A stretch of 64,000 bases of DNA, taken from NCBI RefSeq assembly GCF_033568475.1, contig NW_027331833.1, positions 1,736,001 to 1,800,000 on the forward strand, written 5' to 3'. Positions 35,858 through 46,212 of this stretch are shown here, one piece after another (position 1 is the stretch's first letter; the number at the start of each line of letters is the position of its first letter). The notes under the pieces were generated by a model, which saw nothing but the letters and a program-made list of their open reading frames with translations, made no database searches and was not told the DNA's origin. Both the position numbers and the translations under genes were made by a program. The DNA comes from Henckelia pumila (Eukaryota > Streptophyta > Magnoliopsida > Lamiales > Gesneriaceae).

Positions 35858-36384
35858 ATGATCATAAGATCTCTTCAAACTCCAGAACCTGAACTGATAG
35901 ATCGAGCAGTTGAGAGTATCCAAACTGAACAAACCATTGAAGATCAACAAACTCAAGGAGATCAATCTTACAATGCAAATGCAGTAAACAATCAGGGAAA
36001 CATAAATGACCGATTTCAAAAAGAAACATTAGATTCTGGAAGTCAACGCGAACCCAATTTGAAATGGTCAAAGAAACATCCACCAAGTCTGCTGATAGGA
36101 AATCCAAGCACACCATTAAGAACAAGAGGACAAAATATTAAAGATTTCCTCCATGCAGCCTTTATATCACAAATGGAGCCAAAGAAAATTGATGACACAT
36201 TAACTATAGTTGTTGGATAAAGGCAATGCAAGAAGAACTAAATCAGTTTACTAGAAACTCAGTCTGGGATCTCGTTCCAAGACCATCTCATCAATCAGTT
36301 ATAGGAACTCGATGGGTATTTAGAAACAAGCTAAGTGAAGATGAAACCATTATCAGGAACAAAGCAAGATTAGTTGCTCAATGA
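35858..36384 (+). pseudogene. pol: pol remnant: linker and first part of copia RT
   Basis: The frame contains KWSKKHPPSLLIGNP, then after a frameshift at about 36220 WIKAMQEELNQF...IGTRWVFRNK...NKARLVAQ, the start of the copia reverse transcriptase. It stops abruptly at 36384. Protease, integrase, the RT active site and RNase H are all deleted. Confidence 0.8.
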
Positions 36385-36505
36385 TATAGGCAATAAATTT
36401 TTTATGAGTTATGATCTTGTTTCTAGAACTACTTATGAGGATAGATCAGTATTTACTCAGCTAAATAATGATCTGATTACTTTTTCGATGAAAATTAAAT
36501 TTTAG

Positions 36506-37807
36506 GAAACTGACAAGGAACTGGTCATCCCAGAGCCATTTGTTTATAAGAAACACAAGTCACGATCTAAATCACGATCCAGAAATAAAGAAACCACAAA
36601 GACTCGACACTCAACTGAATCCTCTGCACATACAGTTGACCAAATCTTTGAGAAACTTCAGAAGGAAGCTTCTACAGCTCTAGAAGCAAAGGATCCGCCA
36701 TCTATTGAGCAACAGATGCATATTTTAGAATTTGAGTTAGTTTTACCTGGCCTTCAACTGATAAACGTGGATGAAGTTATTTCTCAAGTCACCACTCATA
36801 TTGAGTTTGATGACCAGCAAACAAATCTGGTGGAGGAATTGCCTCATCAAACCAATGCTCTGCTAGAAATTGTTGAACCAGCAATTGATAGACTTGTCCT
36901 AGCAACTGAATCACCTGTAGCTGACTGCACTCAAGAACATTATATGGCCATCATTCCACATCCTCTTAAGTTTTATCAGCCAAAAAAGGTGAACATTCCG
37001 ACATCTTTCTTTTTTGAGCCCCAGGACCAACTGCAGCTTGAGGAAGTTCAACCACCTGATCCAACTACAGGCTTGATAGAAAAATCCCTTAGCAGTAGTA
37101 CTAGCTCTAAAACTGATGAAATCATTGAAGTTGAATCACGTACTCAACCACTGACAATCATCATTCACTCTGCCCCAGCATCTTTTTTTCAGCAAAACAA
37201 AGGAAAAAAGATAGTTGACATAACATCAATTGTTCTTCAATCTCCTTTTAAGGCCCAAAGCACAGACTTTCGAAGCATTTTGTATTTAGAAACAGCTCCA
37301 AATCCTAGAGAACATCTTTCGCCAAATTCTGATATAGATGATGATTGGTATCAAACTCTAGCAGAAATGGTATCATCTCTACCGACTCTTTCAAAAGATC
37401 TTCGTGCTCTCCAAGAAAATCAGAGTCAAACTAGCAACAACATCATTTTTCTTCAAAACTATCTGAATTTTGAACTGGTAAAATTTCAAGACCATCTTGA
37501 AAATTTGGATAGGCTTCTACTCGACTCCAATCAACTGCATACATCCTTGTCTCAACTACAACTTTCTCATCAATCTCTAGAGACAAAATTTGACAACTTA
37601 AACACCCATGTTCAGTCTCTCTGTACCTCAGTGGACTCTAAATTTCAAGGACTTACCAGACAAATTGCTTCATTAACACATATTTCTCGGCAAATTGTAC
37701 ACTTTCAGAGTCCTGTACATCAGCTGGAACCAGGACATCAGGAATTACTACATCGTCCATCCTCTTCAAGTTGCAGCTTTTCTCTACCAAGGCCGTTGCC
37801 AGATTGA
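36506..37807 (+). CDS. Unrecognised 434-codon ORF of the SIRE-like element
   Basis: Open from 36506, just after a TTTTAG/GAAACT acceptor-like site, to TGA at 37805-37807; the first Met is at 36716 (363 codons). The N-terminus has an SR-like basic patch (KKHKSRSKSRSRNK). The middle is Pro/Gln/Glu/Ser-rich, and about residues 285-400 form a long coiled coil (SLSQLQLSHQSLETKFDNLN). SIRE-type elements often carry an extra 3' ORF, sometimes called env-like. No signal peptide or membrane segment is visible here, so an envelope role is not supported. It is long and unbroken beside badly decayed gag and pol. Confidence 0.6.
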   Translation, partial: ETDKELVIPEPFVYKKHKSRSKSRSRNKETTKTRHSTESSAHTVDQIFEKLQKEASTALEAKDPPSIEQQMHILEFELVLPGLQLINVDEVISQVTTHIEFDDQQTNLVEELPHQTNALLEIVEPAIDRLVLATESPVADCTQEHYMAIIPHPLKFYQPKKVNIPTSFFFEPQDQLQLEEVQPPDPTTGLIEKSLSSSTSSKTDEIIEVESRTQPLTIIIHSAPASFFQQNKGKKIVDITSIVLQSPFKAQSTDFRSILYLETAPNPREHLSPNSDIDDDWYQTLAEMVSSLPTLSKDLRALQENQSQTSNNIIFLQNYLNFELVKFQDHLENLDRLLLDSNQLHTSLSQLQLSHQSLETKFDNLNTHVQSLCTSVDSKFQGLTRQIASLTHISRQIVHFQSPVHQLEPGHQELLHRPSSSSCSFSLPRPLPD

Positions 37808-37995
37808 AGATAGTTCATGATGCTTCACTATTCTATCTACGATTGTATCTGGCGTTTATAGCATTTAGCATCGTTTCTCTTGTCTCCTCCCCATTTTGTT
37901 GATTTATCAAAAAGGGGAAGATCAGCAAACTCATTGGAAATATCAGTTTACCTCAGTATTATCTAAATTTTAATAAACACCAAAAAGGGGAAATT

Positions 37996-39131
37996 TTTTT
38001 AAAATTAAGTTTTGGTGTTTATAAACAAAAGTACAAAAGTACTAAACTGATTACAGATAAACTAAAGAAGAGCAAAACCAAAACTATTGAAAGTACGATC
38101 CCATTGGTCAAAAGAGCTAAACTTAAATGGTTAACCGAGCTAAATTGAAACTACCGAATATTCCAGATAAGAGCGTCCTTATGAATAAAGCGTTAAAATG
38201 AGAAACATGAATTTTTGACTAGCTCGACTGATCCCATGAAGTTCAGCCAAACTGAAGATGCTAAACTATCATCAGTCTACCTTTGCGATTATCAATCTAC
38301 TATCATCAGTCTACCGTTGCGATTATAAGTCTACCAAAGAGATCTGTTTGGATAAAGTTTTCCGTACTCTGACAAACTTTACATAAGGTATTGCCGCGAT
38401 CCAAGAGAATGTCGGTTTCAGAATTTGTTCATGATAGTGACAAATGCAATAGGAATATTTCAAATTGTCTCAGAGATTCGTTTTAAATTTATTACCGTTG
38501 GCATCCGAAGACTATAAATACGAGCCTTAATCCATCGAAGATAAATTTTTGGCCAAGAACCCTTGTTGTGAGAATATCTGAGCTTTCAAAGTTTGAATAA
38601 GAAAACTCACTTTAAGGAACTTGAAGCACAAACACCTATATTGTCATTCTGATCATTGTAGGATCATCTTTGTGCCAAGTTAACACGAGTTGGAAAGATC
38701 TGTATTTTATCAGTATAGGACTGAAACTGAGTTGTATCTAAGATTTATTGTTTAGGCAGTGGATAAGTCCTAAACTGGATTGGAGTTTTGCAAATTGCTT
38801 GTAAAATTCAAAGTTTTCTAGTAATATACTTCCAAGAGGAAGAAGAGGTGACATAGGAGTAATTGAAATCTCCGAACATCCATAAATATATCTCGTGTCT
38901 TTTTTATCAGTTTACTTACACACTGAAAGTCCTTCATTCACCATTCATCACACGTGTTCAGAATCTGCATCTTGACATACTTCCGCACATACACTGTTTG
39001 TCAATTTGCATTAGACACCAAGACAAAGTTACAAGTTCAAATTACTAAACCGATTGAATTCATTATATTTTCTTTTAAATATTTTTGAGTGTATTCACAC
39101 CCCCCCTCTACACTCTAAACTGATCCTAATA
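37996..39131 (+). repeat. 3' LTR of the SIRE-like element
   Basis: 1136 bp, collinear with the 5' LTR. The first bases have mutated (TTTTTAAAA in place of TGTTGGAAA), and the end is CTAATA in place of CTAACA. Confidence 0.82.
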
Positions 39132-41093
39132 GCTAAAACTATCATTGCTGTCTTGGCTCAATCCAGTCAGATGCATTTTCATGACCTGCTTGGTTAGATC
39201 ACATATCGAATTTTGCACCAAAGAGAAAGTTGATGGGTGGACGGATGCTTTGGTTGCCAATCTTATGAGCATCATACATAGTTTACTATACTCTGTACTT
39301 TTTAGGATCTTCTTCAACTTCATTCCCCATATAATTGTGTACCACTCCACTCTAACTTTTCTCGTCCACCTATTCAAGATATAATCATCTGGAAGTTTTT
39401 TACGTCCAATACATCATATACTTTCACATTATGACAACACAATAATCCAGTCATCTCAAATTTTTGGCAACTAAATGAAATCATCTTGGTGTTAGGATTA
39501 AGTGTCACCCTCCATTCTCCTTCCTTATCGATTAACCCGACAACATATTCAAATAATGGTTGAGTTTCATTTTTAAATTTTATGTAAGCAGTTGTGAACA
39601 AAAAAAACTCCATTTCAAATAAATTAAATATAATAGGTGTATAAATCTTAGAAATTTGATGCAACATAAGAGAACTCTCTAGCTTTAATCTCGGTAATTT
39701 TTTGCGTGTCTCAAATTCACACCTTGACTCATTGTAACGCCTTTCCTCCAAAACCCGTTCAAAGTTCTTAAAAAAATTCATTATATCTAATTCAGGTTTC
39801 ATCAACTCTTATTATCAGAATTGACGCTTTCACTGAGTTGTGTGCTCTTCATATCAATAGTGGAAGCCTTTTTCATGTAACAAGCTGCCCATTTCTCTTT
39901 TATACTGTAAGTGGATTGAAACCATGTGTTTTCATGAACATTATATTGTGATAGTAGAACATTCCATGCCTTCTTAAATTGAGTCTTATCATCAATGCCA
40001 TACATACACCTCTTAAAATCAGTCAAGAAATGAGAACCATCTTTCATCAAGTTTCCCAAGGGCTTGATGATATTTTGCATTAAATTCCATGTACACAATC
40101 CATGGAATATCTCAGGCATCACCTCCTGTAAGGCCTTTTCCATAGCACTTGATCTTGGTCGGTGAAGATAGTAAGAGGTTTTTTTTCTTGTGTGCTTCTA
40201 AAAAGGCTTCGAACAACCATTCAAAGGATGATGTTGTCTCATCATACAAAAGTGATGCACCAAAAATCACCTCTCCTCTATGATGATTGAAACCTGAGAA
40301 GATAGCAAGTGGTTGATGTGCACGGTTCCTACAATACGTGGTATCTAGAGACACAACATCACCAAAATACTCATAGTCGATTAGCATTCTTGCATCTGCC
40401 CAAAAAATATTATTTATCTATTCTTCCACATCCATCTAATTGACATGATAAAATAATGGATTTTTAAATAATTGTTGTTGAAAATATCGCATCAGACAAC
40501 CAACTTCACCATATACCATATTTTTTGTCTTTTGGAACGAATATAGCTTTTTGCATCCAACATGGTATAACCAAGACCATCTATTCCCCCTGCATGTCTA
40601 CTCATCAACTGAAAATTAGATTTCTGTTTAAGCCCAACATCTTCTGCCAATCAATCTCATATGACTGCACTTCTATAACTTTACGTTGGAAAGCCATCAT
40701 ATGAACTGTTTCTTGAAGATGGAGCGGGTGATTATGCTCTTTGATAAACTCATTAAATTTATATTTATTGTCCACAAGTGTGACTCCCAATCTTACCTTA
40801 CAATTCGTTTGAGTCTCAAGCCGAGGATTATGTGTCGAAGAATCTCTTTTGTCTTTCTTACGAACACCCTCCTTAAAACAGACATATTATTTAAACGAAG
40901 TTATAACATCAGTGTTCTTGTTCTTGTTCTTGTTCTTGTTAAAATTATGCTTCCTAACTCCAAATCCAATTTTTCCACCATATTCAACCCAAAACTTCCA
41001 AGCCTCATCTAGACTATTAAATATCATAACGATCTTAGGCTTGAATTCATTTAAAGTAGAATCCATCAAAAATCTCGATTGTCGACGTATCAA
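39132..41093 (-). pseudogene. FAR1/FHY3-related (MULE-transposase-derived) gene, decayed
   Basis: In minus-strand order: a FAR1 DNA-binding-like segment (SLDEAWKFWVEYGGKIGF, 41093-40887); a short remnant at 40790-40605; the MULE transposase start (DYEYFGDVVSLDTTYCRNRA, 40387-40112); the transposase body (40143-39802); a SWIM-type zinc segment (FSCQKFEMTGLLCCHN, 39805-39374); and a C-terminal RWT region (39377-39126). Successive blocks are in different frames, so the gene is dead. FAR1-type proteins are light-signalling transcription factors domesticated from Mutator transposases. This could equally be a decayed MULE transposase. The SIRE-like element inserted at its 3' end. Confidence 0.82.
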
Positions 41094-41725
41094 TAAGACT
41101 TTTGGCTTGTTTCTGTCTCTAGCTGTTTCAAATACATTGACAAAAAAAATTCAATAAATTTATTTTACATATCATACGAAACAAATTAATAAAAATAATA
41201 ATATAACTAATATCTAAAAACAATAAGTCAAAGCTTAGAACATCGAGTACATCAATTGTAACCAATGTCAATCAAAAGAGATATATCACAAATGATAACC
41301 TTATTAGTCATGATATATATATATATATTGAAAAAGTTTTAATCTTAGAATAGACTATAATAGTAATTTTTGTTTATAATATTTTACAAATATTATTAAA
41401 GAAAACATCAAAGACAATTTTTTAAAATATGTAAAATTGAAAGGAAAATTTATAATTAAAAAACCACATAAATTATTCATGATTTTATATAACTATTGAT
41501 TGTTGATTAATAAATCCACGATAAAATATATATAACCTACTAATTTAACATACAGAATCATATAGTTTCTTTTAAATAACTTAAAAATAATTTTAAAACA
41601 AAAGTACAAGCAAAGAAGGCAAGAAAAATTGGGAGAGTCTATGCTCAATTCTTCATCCCTACCAAGGATTATTAAATATCACAAGCTAAAACCTAGTCCT
41701 ACAGGCTAAATTAGAATTTCTCTCG
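41094..41725. other. AT-rich spacer
   Basis: No gene seen. A (TA)n tract lies near 41310-41330. Confidence 0.5.
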
Positions 41726-41846
41726 ATTTTTATTAAAATTATAGATCAGAACATGTTATATCTTGTGAAAGATTATTAAGGATGAGAAAACTTGTGAATC
41801 ATGGTTGAATGACGGACATGTTCTGATCTATAATTTTAATAAAAAT
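41726..41846. repeat. Perfect 31-bp inverted repeat around a 59-bp loop
   Basis: Arms are 41726-41756 and 41816-41846 (core TATAGATCAGAACATGT and its complement), without mismatch. The right arm ends one base before the truncated gypsy coding sequence begins. Confidence 0.9.
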
Positions 41847-41847
41847 C

Positions 41848-43379
41848 AATCACTGCTCCGTTGACTGACAACCAATCCATACCTAAAATCAGATCGAATC
41901 CAGTCAACGGTAAAACCACAAAATCTGCTCTGATAGTATGTCCCTATAACTCCATCTCCAAATCTCTGCAGACGCTAGTGGTAGTAAGAATCTGACCAGA
42001 CGGCATAGTGACATCGTAACCTGTAACAGCAACCTCAGGCTTGATGCCTACCCGCCTGATATACTCTAGGGAGATGAACGAATGCGTGGCTCCTGAATCT
42101 AGCAACGCAAATGTGGAATTTCCTCCCACTAGAATTCTCCCTGCACGCAGAAAATCCCAACAATCGCATACTAAACTTACTTTTCTCCCAATACAAGTTA
42201 CAAAATTATTTTTCTAATTAAACACGAATAAAATGAACATCCTACTCTAACCAAACAACCAGATAATTCATGCAATTTAAAATCATGAAGTAAATTTCCA
42301 AAAATTTCTTAAAAGAAGAAGTTTAGGAAATACCGGTGATTAAGGAGGTATCTGGGTCTGCCTCCTCAGCCTGCATGAAGAACACCCGTCCAGTGGTGTT
42401 TTTCCTCTTCGGGCAGTTATATGAAACATGCCCTGGCTCCTTGCAAACATAGCATACATTGGACCCCACTAAACACTTCCCGGTGTGCGGCTTCTGACAC
42501 TGTGGGCAGATCGGAACTCCTCCAGTATTAGGGGCCCCGCCCCTTTGCTGCTGCTGTAGCTGACGCCCCTGAGACCTCTGCTGCTGTCCCTGCTGATTCG
42601 GGCCCAGTATACGGCTTCTTCGCAGGAGGCTGCGAAGTCGCCCTCTGATACCCTGGCTGAAACTGCCTCTTACTCTGCTGCTCTCGCTGCATCTCTCGCC
42701 TCCCTTCCTCAGAACGTAATGCTCTGCTAACTGCCGCCTCATAAGTAGTGACATCCAACATGCGAACGTCATGTTTGATGTCAGCCCGCAAACCATCCAC
42801 AAATTTCCTCAACTTATCCGGCGCACTGTCAGCAATAAGAGGCATGAAACGACACCCTCTCTCGAATTGGGTGATGTAATCCACCACAGACTTGTCTCCC
42901 TGGCGGAGACTCATAAACTCCCGGATCATGCGACTGCGCACATCCTCAGTGAAATACTTGGCATAGAACATGCGTATGAACTCTATCCAAGTCAATGTAG
43001 GTAGATTCACACCTCGAACCGCACCTTCCCACCAAGAGGCTGCATCACCTCTCATCATATACACTGCACACTTCACCCTGTCAGCATCAGTGATCCCCAT
43101 GTAGTCAAATATGGACTCCAGTGATCGAATCCACCCCTCAGCAATGAGTGGATCAGTGGTGCCGACAAACTCCTTAGGTCCCTTCTTCTGGAACCGCTCG
43201 GCAACATCCTCATCATGGGTTAACCTAGGACGTGCCACCTGCTGCTCCAACAGAGCAGTAATCCTAGCCATCATATTCGCATTGGCCTGCTCCAATGCTG
43301 CAAGCGGATTCTGCGGAGGTGGAGGTGGAGGTCCCCCTCGCCTATTCATCTGTCTCGGAGGCATTCTGCACCACCACAT
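41848..43379 (-). pseudogene. gag-pro: Gypsy gag-protease with an intron, frameshift and stop
   Basis: gag begins at 43379 with a poly-Pro stretch, then the retrotransposon gag core (GDAASWWEGAVRG, FMSLRQGDKSVVDYITQF). A 1-nt shift at about 42605 moves the frame to one carrying two knuckles (CPQCQKPHTGKC and CYVCKEPGHVSYNCPKR). After ADPDTSLITG a 193-nt GT-AG intron (42333-42141) interrupts. The protease (LLDSGATHSFIS) follows, with an in-frame TAG after LEMEL at about 41943. The remainder runs to LILGMDWLSVNG and is then cut off. Confidence 0.85.
42141..42333 (-). other. Intron-like insert (GT-AG) in the gypsy gag-protease gene
   Basis: The donor is ACCG/GTATTT and the acceptor TGCGTGCAG/GGAG. 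The insert is AT-rich (unlike its GC-richer flanks) and has a pyrimidine-containing 3' end. Removing it joins ...SLITG to RILVGGNSTF, the order usual in intron-less relatives. Confidence 0.75.
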
Positions 43380-43554
43380 ATTTCTTTACGTAAATCGCAA
43401 TGCATAACTTAAGGGTTCTAAAACTTTTCTAACATGAAAATCTTAAATCATTACATATGCTCCTTATAAATCATAAGAAAACAATTTAAAACTTACAGAC
43501 CGGTAGTAGGATTTCTGAGCTTCACGTGGCAGTAGGACACCCTCCAAGGACCGC

Positions 43555-43566
43555 GCTCTGATACCA
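43555..43566 (-). promoter_or_regulatory. Primer-binding site of the gypsy element
   Basis: TGGTATCAGAGC on the minus strand, complementary to initiator Met-tRNA, 2 nt inside the LTR end at 43569. Confidence 0.9.
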
Positions 43567-43568
43567 AA

Positions 43569-46212
43569 TGAAAACGCCTACTACTAATAAATGCGGAAAT
43601 TTTTTTTTTAAAATAATCTATAAATAATACTATACATATATGTATAAACATAAAAGAAATAATTTTACTACATAAAAATAACTTAATTAATTGCTGAAAA
43701 TATCCTTATGCAAGAAATAAAAATACTAAGTTTGATAATTCAACATTCCCATAATTAAAATAATAAAAAGAAGAACTTGTTTAAAAACTCAGCATAATAA
43801 AATAAATGTTTCTTAAACATCAACTAAAATCTGCGACGGTCACGGGGTCCACTGCTCCGTGAGCTCATACGTCCTCATCACCGGTAGGAGCTACATAAAA
43901 GTCATCTGTCTCACCTGCACCATATAAGCGTAGTGAGCCTAGGGGCTCAACATGTCTAATCCTTTATAACAAGGTTAAAAATAATGCATCACATAATTAC
44001 TAATACATATACATGTACATGAGCATGCATGGAAATATTTTCATCACATAATAAAACTGCTGAATCATAAACTGAATCATAACCATAATCATAAACATAT
44101 TATTTCTTTATCATATATAACATAATTGAGCAATGCTTTTGAAACCTGAAGATGGTCCTATCCATAAGTGTGACGCTCATGTGTCGACCGATCAGTCTCA
44201 TAAACCAACGTACGATGGCGGTGATAAATCACCTCCTATGGTAGTAAACTACCGAATCATATGGTGGATAACCACCCCTATGGTAGTAAAACTACCGAAT
44301 CATATGGTGGAAAACCACCCCTATGTCACACATACTTCAATTTCCACCAAAATATTTTATTGCTCATCATTTACATAATTATATACATAAGAAATTTCAT
44401 GAATGCATGCACTGAAAATATGTCCGTAATATATATTTAATTTATTTTCATAATAAATATACTTATACTTAAAATATAAACTTTATGCATAAAATAATTA
44501 AATATATATTTCGGACTCATTTATTTTTCATGGGTTGGTCCAGACTGCTGGTCTCTCTACTAAACCCCTTAACTGACTTAAAGCCCATAATTAAAATAAA
44601 TAATTTTAAAAATTATAATTTTCACTAAAATAAAGTACTTAAATGTTATTGGGCTTAAATAAAAATATTTGGGCCCAATAAATAATTAATTCATAAAAAT
44701 TCCTGGACTGGCCCAATAAAATCACTGACTGGCCTAAAAATTCCTATGGGCTCCCAAGCCCGTAAAAATCATTGGGCTAACTTAAATAAATTATTTAAGG
44801 ACCAAATAAAATTATTTGGAGGCCCAAATAATTTTCTAACTAATTTATTTTTTTTTAAAGCCCAAAATACACTAAAACCATTAAATACTTAAAAATTAAA
44901 ATACCCGAGCCCGGCCCACCTAACCTGGACCCGGACCACCTGACCCAACCCTAGACACTACGAACCCGACCCGGACCCCCAAGGCCCGACCCAGCCCCAC
45001 CCCCAACCCAAACCCGATCCCCCCTCCCCTACCCTCTTGGCTGCGCAAGCAGCAGCCCTGGAACCATGGCCGGCCGGAGCGCCGCTGGCAGGACCTTCCC
45101 AGGGTCCTGCCGGTCCTAACCCTGCCATCGGTCGGCTGGTTCATGGCCTAGCATGAACCAGCCGAGACCTTCCTGCCCAAAACCCCAAACCGAGCTGCCC
45201 CATCATCAACTCAAGCCAAGCCTTGATCTAGCCTTCTCCATCCCTTAACCCTGCCATGGTTCAACCCTTAGGACTAGAATCCACCCCTGGACCGAGCCCC
45301 AGCAGTCATGAGCCATCCCATGCCAATGAAAAACGTGAGCATGTAATGGAAGGTAAGCATTCATGCATGGTTCTTGATCCAACATGAGAGGATATCAATA
45401 AATTTGAACAAAGCAAATCTCCAACCATTAAAAATATGGCATAAACAATAATTAGCTTATATGGTGGTCAAAGAAAGAATTTAAACATGCCTTGAATTTA
45501 TTTGACGAGAGTTGATGCGTTTACGGGTCTCCGGGACGACGAACGGACCAAAACCTTCAAAACTAGAGCTTGATCGGCTATGGGGCTTGAAGTTTTCTGT
45601 CAAAAATGTTGGAGGAGGCTGATGAACGTGAGAATGGGGGTGGGAAGAGGTGGTGTCGGCTAAGAAGATGGTGGTGGGGTTTGGGGGTAGGTTTAGGTTT
45701 AATAATAGGTTAATAATTAAAAAAAATAATATGTATCTAGATAATATACCTAAAAAATATAATTAAAACTCTCTTATAAAAATAATAATCTGATGTAAAA
45801 GCATAAATCCCGAAATTATAAATTAAGGGATTTTTAAAATTAAATAAAAGTCCATAAAATGACTTATTTTGGCCAAAAATCAATTATTAAATAAATATAT
45901 AACTAAATACTAAAATTTTCTTGACAAAATATCTTAAAATATTATTTTAAGACTCATAAAACTCATAAAATATTTTTGGCTAAATATTTTGGCATCTCGT
46001 CCGTCCACGGTCCCGTCTACGCGATCAAAACCAATAATTCCTTAAAAATCTAAAAATACAATAATTGCGGGTTAAATGATAAAATAAATTAAATCATGCA
46101 TATAATTCACATAATAACACATAAATGTCATTTAACCCAAATATAAATTTTAAATAATTATTTTCCTTAATTATGCATGCAAATTTACGTATTAAAATTT
46201 TTGGATGTTACA
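43569..46212 (-). repeat. 5' LTR of the gypsy element, 2644 bp
   Basis: Plus-strand ends are TG (43569) and CA (46212). Inside are a tandem repeat of about 51 bp (TAGTAAACTACCGAATCATATGG, about 44238-44325) and an unusually C/G-rich stretch at 44900-45330 in otherwise AT-rich DNA. Confidence 0.8.

Larger units (their letters stand above)
34132..39131 (+). mobile_element. SIRE/Maximus-like Ty1/copia element, internally deleted, 5.0 kb
   Basis: Two LTRs of about 1135 bp (34132-35266 and 37996-39131) enclose only 2.7 kb. A primer site (GGTATTAGAGC, resembling the Met-tRNA site) follows the left LTR, and an AAAAAGGGGAAA purine tract precedes the right LTR. Long LTRs starting TGTTGGAAATTAAGTTTTGG and the AAAAGGGG tract fit the SIRE lineage. 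Flanking CCTAA (34127-34131) and GCTAA (39132-39136) are a 5-bp duplication with one mismatch. The LTRs differ at many places, so it is much older than the copia at 8868. Confidence 0.88.
41848..46212 (-). mobile_element. Truncated Ty3/gypsy chromovirus-like element (5' LTR, gag, protease)
   Basis: In minus-strand order: a 5' LTR (46212-43569), a primer-binding site, gag, CCHC knuckles and aspartic protease, cut off at 41847 in the middle of the protease-RT linker. A long LTR starting TGTAACATCC and the gag/knuckle type fit the Tekay/Del-like chromoviruses. RT, RNase H, integrase, chromodomain and the 3' LTR are gone. It inserted into the copia remnant at 46213. Confidence 0.85.

Noticed and set aside
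40905-40945. TTCTTG repeat as a possible regulatory microsatellite
   Set aside because: It is a short Lys/Asn codon expansion within the FAR1-like pseudogene; no further support.
44920-45144. Gly/Arg-rich ORF in the gypsy LTR
   Set aside because: A by-product of the C-rich stretch inside an LTR.
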